Below are positions 60,868-64,000 of a DNA stretch of 64,000 nt, piece after piece. Position 1 is the stretch's first letter; the number at the start of each line of letters is the position of its first letter. The stretch spans positions 1 to 64,000 of the forward strand of contig CAWBNO010000016.1 in assembly GCA_963790095.1 (NCBI GenBank), in the 5' to 3' direction. A program made the translations under genes and the position numbers. The notes beneath the pieces were generated by a model, which was not told where the DNA came from, did no database searches, and worked only from the letters and a program-made list of their open reading frames with translations. The stretch comes from JAAXQD01 sp963790095. Its GTDB lineage: Bacteria; Desulfobacterota; Desulfobacteria; Desulfobacterales; UBA11574.

Positions 60868-61941
60868 ATGGAAGCATGGGTTGAACAACTCCAAAATAGC
60901 GTCAATACCCTCGAGAGACTTAAAGAATTCATCAATGTTACCCCGGAAGAAGAAACAACCATAAATACCCTTAACACCAAATGGGGAACGACCCCTTATT
61001 TTGCATCTTTGATGGATCCGGACGACCCGGACTGCCCGATACGCAAACAGGTTATCCCTTCTATGAAGGAAACAGAAAATAAATACGGAATGCACGACTA
61101 TCTGATTTGGAAAGAAAACCGTGATGTAGGGGAGGTCAGGCCCGACTGTATTGCCCGGCAGTATCATGACCGCATCGCCTTTACCGTTACGGATGTTTGT
61201 GCAAATTACTGCCGCCATTGTTTTCGTAAAGAACTCGTGGTCGACCGTGATCTTAAGCTTCGCTTCGATTTTGAAGAAGGTATCGAGTGGATTACGAATC
61301 ATAAGGAGATTCGAGACATTCTTATTACCGGGGGCGATCCATTCATACTTTCAGACGAAAGGATTGAATATCTTATTCGGAAGCTGCGGGAGATTCCCCA
61401 TATAGAGATGATCCGTTTTGGAACGCGAACACCGATCGTTCTGCCCCATCGAATCACCGACGATTTTAAAAAAATATTGAGCGGCTATCATCGGGTTCCC
61501 ATATGGGTGAATACCCAGTGCAATCATCCCAAAGAAATTACGGAACAAACGGCCAGGGCTGTCTACGATCTCCTTTCCTGCGGTGTGAATGTGGGCAACC
61601 AGGCGGTATTGCTCAAGGGGATCAACGACGACGTGGAGACCTTCAGAAAACTCCATCAAAAACTTTTGACCGTTCGAATTCGGCCTTACTATGTCTTCTA
61701 CTGCGAGCCTGCGCCGGGAATCGATCATTTTCGAACACCGGTTGAAAAAGGCGCAGAACTCATTAGAGATGCACTGCGGGGTCACACCACAGGTCTTGCC
61801 CAGCCCATGTATGTCATCGCAACCAATATCGGGAAGATTCCTCTGATGCCGGATTATTATATTGTCGATAAGAATGAAAAAGAATACACTCTGAAAAATT
61901 ACCAGGGTATTTATACCACCATCCCGAATATTCCGGAATAG
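60868..61941 (+). CDS. KamA-family aminomutase (glutamate- or other-type)
   Basis: 357 aa, close to core size. Radical-SAM motif CANYCRHC (Cys111, Cys115, Cys118), LITGGDPFILSD, the PLP lysine NIGKIPLMPDYY (Lys323). In lysine 2,3-aminomutase Asp293 and Asp330 bind the lysine side chain; in glutamate 2,3-aminomutase these are Lys and Asn. Here they are Glu280 and Ala318, so neither enzyme is fully matched. AGGAGG precedes the ATG and the gap to the GS-like gene is 12 bases. It may supply a beta-amino acid to that ligase. Confidence 0.88.
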   Translation: MEAWVEQLQNSVNTLERLKEFINVTPEEETTINTLNTKWGTTPYFASLMDPDDPDCPIRKQVIPSMKETENKYGMHDYLIWKENRDVGEVRPDCIARQYHDRIAFTVTDVCANYCRHCFRKELVVDRDLKLRFDFEEGIEWITNHKEIRDILITGGDPFILSDERIEYLIRKLREIPHIEMIRFGTRTPIVLPHRITDDFKKILSGYHRVPIWVNTQCNHPKEITEQTARAVYDLLSCGVNVGNQAVLLKGINDDVETFRKLHQKLLTVRIRPYYVFYCEPAPGIDHFRTPVEKGAELIRDALRGHTTGLAQPMYVIATNIGKIPLMPDYYIVDKNEKEYTLKNYQGIYTTIPNIPE

Positions 61942-61954
61942 AATAAATTCTGTG

Positions 61955-63133
61955 ATGACACCCCATAACTCCATAACAACCTTTCTAAAGGCGCATGACC
62001 GGGAGATATTTGAGCTCCTTGAAAAAATGGTGCTGATTCAGAGCGGCAGCTTCAACAAGGACGGTATCGATAAGCTGGGCCGGTTCATAAAATCGACATT
62101 TCAGTCCAACAATGTCTCATGCCGGGTAATCGAGCAGGATAGATATGGGAATCATCTCGTTGTTCGATCCCTCTGTGATGTCCAATTCGACTCACAGATA
62201 CTCCTTGTGGGCCACATGGATACGGTATTTCCAAAAGATACCGACTTTAACTGGTATAGAGAAGACGACTCCCTTTGTTACGGCCCGGGGGTCATCGACA
62301 TGAAAGGTGGTCTTGCCGCCGGCATATTCGCACTTAAAGCACTGGACGACGAAAACCTTTTAACCCAGATACCTGTAACGTTCATATTTAATTCCGATGA
62401 AGAGATCGGATCTCCCAGTTCTAAAGCGCTGGTTCAGGAAGAGGCAAAAAAAAGTATTTTTGCATTTGTGCTGGAGACCGGGGGACGAAACGGAGAAATC
62501 GTCACCGGTCGAAAGGGAAACCTTTCCATTGAACTCAAGATCAAAGGAAGGGCAGGTCATGCTGCATTTGCCGGCAAGGATAAAGCCAGCGCTATTGTTG
62601 AACTGGCGCACAAAATAATTGGATTTGAATCCTTAAACAATCCTGATAGGGGAATCAGCGTAAATGTGGGGCGCGTCGACGGAGGAATAGGACCCAATAC
62701 CGTGCCCGAGCATGCTTCAGCCCGGATCGATTTTAGGTTTTTAAAAAGTTCGGACAAGGCGTATCTCGAACAAAAGATGGCCGAGATTACCCAGAAACAG
62801 AACATCCAAAATACACGCTCCCAGTTTATCGTATTGAGCGGCAGGCCACCCATGCCGGTCTCTGAAAAAAATAAAAAACTTTTTAACGCTGTCAAAGAAA
62901 CAGCAACATCGATTGGATTGTCTGTGGACGAAGAATTCAGGGCCGGCGTATCCGATGCCAATCTGATTGCCGGAGAAAATACACCGGTCATAGATGGCCT
63001 GGGTCCCATCGGCGCCATGGATCACAGCAAAGACGAATACATGATCAAAGACAGCCTTTTACAACGGTCAGCGTTGCTGGCGAACGCAATAATAGAATGC
63101 TGGGAGAAGTACAATCAGGGGCTGCTGTTCTGA
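61955..63133 (+). CDS. M20-family metallopeptidase (glutamate carboxypeptidase-like)
   Basis: 392 aa from the ATG at 61955 (a GTG at 61952 is one codon earlier). M20 zinc centre: VGHMDTVFPKD (His, Asp), GPGVIDMKGGLAAG (Asp), the catalytic base in DEEIGSPSSK (Glu-Glu), ETGGRNGEIVTGRKG, and the C-terminal AMDHSKDEYM (His). Dimerisation domain GRAGHAAFAGKDKASAIVEL. The closest pattern is carboxypeptidase G2/M20A. It begins 13 bases after the aminomutase gene and is likely part of the same operon. It could release or recycle an amide or dipeptide. Confidence 0.9.
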   Translation: MTPHNSITTFLKAHDREIFELLEKMVLIQSGSFNKDGIDKLGRFIKSTFQSNNVSCRVIEQDRYGNHLVVRSLCDVQFDSQILLVGHMDTVFPKDTDFNWYREDDSLCYGPGVIDMKGGLAAGIFALKALDDENLLTQIPVTFIFNSDEEIGSPSSKALVQEEAKKSIFAFVLETGGRNGEIVTGRKGNLSIELKIKGRAGHAAFAGKDKASAIVELAHKIIGFESLNNPDRGISVNVGRVDGGIGPNTVPEHASARIDFRFLKSSDKAYLEQKMAEITQKQNIQNTRSQFIVLSGRPPMPVSEKNKKLFNAVKETATSIGLSVDEEFRAGVSDANLIAGENTPVIDGLGPIGAMDHSKDEYMIKDSLLQRSALLANAIIECWEKYNQGLLF

Positions 63134-63224
63134 CAGGGTGAACGCATTTGATTTCGGTGCAGCGAAGGGGCGGAGTGTTTCTCTTGGAAACCGACGGGCT
63201 ATCTTCCTCAAACAGCCACAAATT

Positions 63225-63899
63225 TTATGCATCTGGCAGATACGGTATCAGATCACGGACATATTCCGTCAGCACTTTGAAACCTTGGTCTCTCAACGCC
63301 GAAACCGCGTTATCTTTATCTTTGGCGGCCACCCGCATAACTAGCTGATAAATTCCAGGATAATCTTTCTCCGGCCAGGTAATGAGGCTGAGGATACTGA
63401 TTTCCTGATCTTTTAGGATCCTTGATACTTCGGCGATGACCCCGACGCGGTCTTCAACCAGGACAGTAAACCGGGCACTTCCTTCGCCAAATCCAATGGC
63501 ACGAAGCAGAACTCTCATGACATCGCTACTCGTAATGATCCCCACAAGCTTTTCATCTTCGATGACCGGCAACGCATTGATTCTGTTTTTCTGCATAATT
63601 AAAGCTGCACGTTCAATGGTTGTGCCGGGTGATATGGTAATAATCTTCTTGGACATTATGGGTTCAACGGTAAGTTGGGTGAGCAGGTAATTCAACTCAT
63701 GGACGCTGAGTGTTGTGGCCGGAGATGCCGAAGTTTGTTTAATATCCCTGTCCGATACAATTCCGATCAAATCTCCATTTTTATCCACCACCAGAAGATG
63801 GTTGATCCGCTTTTCGTCGATAATCTCCTTTGCTTTTTGCAAACTCGTATCCGGGGGAATGGTCATAAGAAATGTATTCATAATTCGGCCCACGTACAT
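63225..63899 (-). CDS. CBS-pair and ACT domain protein (AcuB-like)
   Basis: 224 aa. Two CBS domains (MYVGRIMNTFLMTIPPDTSL, then VEPIMSKKIITISPGTTIER) followed by a C-terminal ACT domain (RFTVLVEDRVGVIAEVSRIL). The layout CBS-CBS-ACT is that of AcuB proteins, which bind nucleotides and amino acids and control other enzymes. GGAGG precedes the ATG. It converges on the M20-peptidase gene, and a regulatory link to the GS-like operon is possible but unproven. Confidence 0.9.
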   Translation of the reverse strand: MYVGRIMNTFLMTIPPDTSLQKAKEIIDEKRINHLLVVDKNGDLIGIVSDRDIKQTSASPATTLSVHELNYLLTQLTVEPIMSKKIITISPGTTIERAALIMQKNRINALPVIEDEKLVGIITSSDVMRVLLRAIGFGEGSARFTVLVEDRVGVIAEVSRILKDQEISILSLITWPEKDYPGIYQLVMRVAAKDKDNAVSALRDQGFKVLTEYVRDLIPYLPDA

Positions 63900-64000
63900 T
63901 GGAAGACCTCCTTTGCATGATAAAGACGGCTAAGCAGAAAAATAGGTATTGTTAAACTTAAGCGTTGCGGAAGAGAAAAATCAATTTAAATGATATCTTT

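Overview
The window reads as chromosome of an anaerobic, probably sulfate-reducing deltaproteobacterium (Desulfobacterota, Desulfobacteraceae-like). This is inferred from an aldehyde:ferredoxin oxidoreductase family enzyme, a Liv branched-chain amino-acid transporter, two KamA-type radical-SAM aminomutase homologues, and the tig-clpP-clpX-lon block flanked by tRNA genes. No rRNA or other taxonomic marker is present, so the assignment is tentative.

Layout. 0-1.6 kb: end of a livMGF operon, with livG carrying a one-base frameshift. 1.7-7.7 kb (minus): an AOR-family oxidoreductase, a truncated GNAT, two small membrane or secreted proteins and a UPF0182 membrane protein. 7.7-22.7 kb: an accessory region bracketed by two direct copies of a diverged ~90-bp repeat (7932-8031 and 22347-22436). 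It holds a PilZ protein, small ribbon-helix-helix and XRE regulators, a candidate three-way-junction RNA, a decayed tyrosine integrase beside a tRNA-3'-end-like core, a Fic protein, an IS3-family element, a GC-rich serine hydrolase, a MarR/YcaC-like/pirin/WrbA/LtrA stress cluster and a GC-rich metzincin-like protease. 22.7-30.2 kb: tRNA-Asp, a decayed tRNA, tRNA-Val, lon-clpX-clpP-tig, tRNA-Leu, a cell-wall amidase and tRNA-Pro.

30.4-41.7 kb: small regulators, a 0.6-kb non-coding stretch with a Fur-box-like site, a KamA-like radical-SAM enzyme next to an ATP-grasp ligase, an orphan DNA methyltransferase with a PfkB kinase, an IHF/HU subunit, a diguanylate cyclase, a Cys-rich secreted protein and a Usp remnant. 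41.8-51.3 kb: exonuclease III, a flavodoxin-like reductase, NlpC/P60 and LysM-transglycosylase cell-wall enzymes, two structured intergenic hairpin elements, a SIMPL protein, a CDF transporter, an MFS transporter and a MoxR/CoxE-like pair. 51.5-55.8 kb: an aapJQMP-type amino-acid ABC transporter with a terminator-like hairpin after the binding-protein gene. 55.8-64 kb: a frameshifted small gene, mpl, a sirtuin, a DUF523 protein, a glutamine-synthetase-like / KamA-like / M20-peptidase operon and a CBS-ACT protein.

The most interesting theme is two separate modules that pair a KamA-family aminomutase homologue with an ATP-dependent ligase: ATP-grasp at 32-35 kb and glutamine-synthetase fold at 59-63 kb. 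In both, the positions that bind the lysine side chain in lysine 2,3-aminomutase are changed. Beta-amino-acid compounds, such as beta-glutamate/beta-glutamine-type solutes, are a plausible but unproven output. Several apparent gene breaks (livG, the integrase start, the gene at 55.8 kb) are single extra bases in homopolymers, which may reflect sequencing error rather than real decay.
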